Assembly: GCF_029227915.1 (NCBI RefSeq)
Contig: NC_079882.1
Coordinates: 5,644,001 to 5,704,000 of the forward strand
DNA from: Hydractinia symbiolongicarpus
Lineage: Eukaryota > Cnidaria > Hydrozoa > Anthoathecata > Hydractiniidae
DNA: 60,000 nucleotides
Direction: 5' to 3'
In this document: positions 59,641 to 60,000 of the stretch, one piece after another
Layout: each line of letters begins with the position of its first letter
How positions within the stretch are numbered: the stretch's first letter is position 1
Notes under the pieces: model-generated
The model's database searches: none
Told to the model about the DNA's origin: nothing
Seen by the model: the letters and a program-made list of their open reading frames with translations, nothing else
Made by a program: the position numbers and the translations under genes

Positions 59641-59866
59641 GCTTGACTTTAAAGCTGGATTTTCCTAAATCCTAAACCATCTCCAAGCAATGTTTGTTTT
59701 TCTATAGCTGATAGTACAATGCAAATGTTGATGAAATGTTGATTAAAACTATCCACACAACTTTCTAAATTGATGCTACTTAGAATGGAGTCCATGTTTA
59801 TGGCTGCCATCTTTTTGCAACAGTACGTTGTTCTCCATCTGAGTGGGTAAATTGATGAACGATCCA

Positions 59867-60000
59867 TATTTTTGCCAAATGCTAATTTTCTGAATGAAAA
59901 ATTTGCGAATGAGGTTTTTCCAGCGAATGAAAAAGTATCAACACCGAATAACATAATGTATGTACCAAATGACATTATAAATGTACCGAATGACATAATA
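59867..60000. repeat. Right inverted arm with 21-bp units
   Basis: GAATGAAAAATTTGCGAATG.. TTTTTCCAGCGAATGA.. then units ATGTACCAAATGACATTATA / ATGTACCGAATGACATAATA up to the window edge. The + strand frame reads NEKFANEVFPANEK, matching the minus-strand frame of the left arm (EKSVNDAFPANDK). Confidence 0.65.

Larger units (their letters stand above)
58371..60000 (+). mobile_element. Decayed element with inverted minisatellite arms (right end outside window)
   Basis: The left arm (58371-58861) and right arm (about 59867-60000) are inverted relatives: reading outward each has GAAAAA..GAATGA..TTTTTCCAGC then 21-bp ATGTACC(A/G)AATGACA units. Between them lies an integrase-core relic. This suggests a transposon whose inverted ends expanded into minisatellites; the right arm runs off the window. 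Confidence 0.5.

Overview
The window looks like nuclear DNA of a cnidarian, most likely a hydrozoan. It is AT-rich and intron-rich. It carries an astacin metalloprotease with a C-terminal ShK-type domain, small secreted cysteine-rich peptides, and many DNA transposons of P-like, Helitron and TTAA-inserting types. The lineage is inferred from content; no marker gene is present. Genes are split into short exons with GT..AG borders, so most were assembled by eye from splice sites and reading phase.

Region 1 (1-6200, + strand) is the 3' part of a gene made almost wholly of micro-exons, usually 42 nt. Each encodes one copy of a repeat with core P-L-R-L-G-R-E-S. All intact exons begin and end in phase 1, so any number can be joined or skipped in frame. 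L-R-L-G-R looks like an amidation plus basic-cleavage signal, so the best guess is a multi-copy neuropeptide-like precursor. Nine exons sit in a young ~125-bp tandem array; ten or more diverged ones follow, then a terminal exon with a stop at 5900-5902. This is the most interesting object in the window.

Region 2 (6200-16250) holds a broken gene for a P2X7-C-terminal-like zinc-binding domain (8374-9187), two TTAA-flanked non-autonomous transposons, and SINE-like debris. Region 3 (16255-20189, +) is the astacin gene: signal peptide, FEGDI prodomain, complete zinc site, Met-turn, Thr-rich linker and a shortened ShK-like domain, with a one-base frame break in exon 7. Region 4 (22900-26200, +) is a small secreted cysteine-rich peptide gene. 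A paralogue with the same mirrored cysteine spacing and the same TATA/5'UTR-intron layout lies at 53820-54448.

Region 5 (28400-47350) is a transposon graveyard: nested non-autonomous Helitrons with TC..CTRR ends and 3' hairpins. One large block is present twice. One copy carries a tRNA-derived SINE, the other a ~4.87-kb P-like element with a THAP-domain transposase and a convergent second gene. Region 6 (47350-57900) is mostly unrecognised and includes a relic of an autonomous Helitron replicase/helicase (48290-49500, minus). Region 7 (57970-60000) is a decayed integrase-core gene flanked by inverted arms built from 21-bp minisatellite arrays.

The host genes do not form a pathway. Three of the four are secreted (astacin and two cysteine-rich peptides), and the micro-exon gene is probably a secreted precursor too, though its start lies outside the window.
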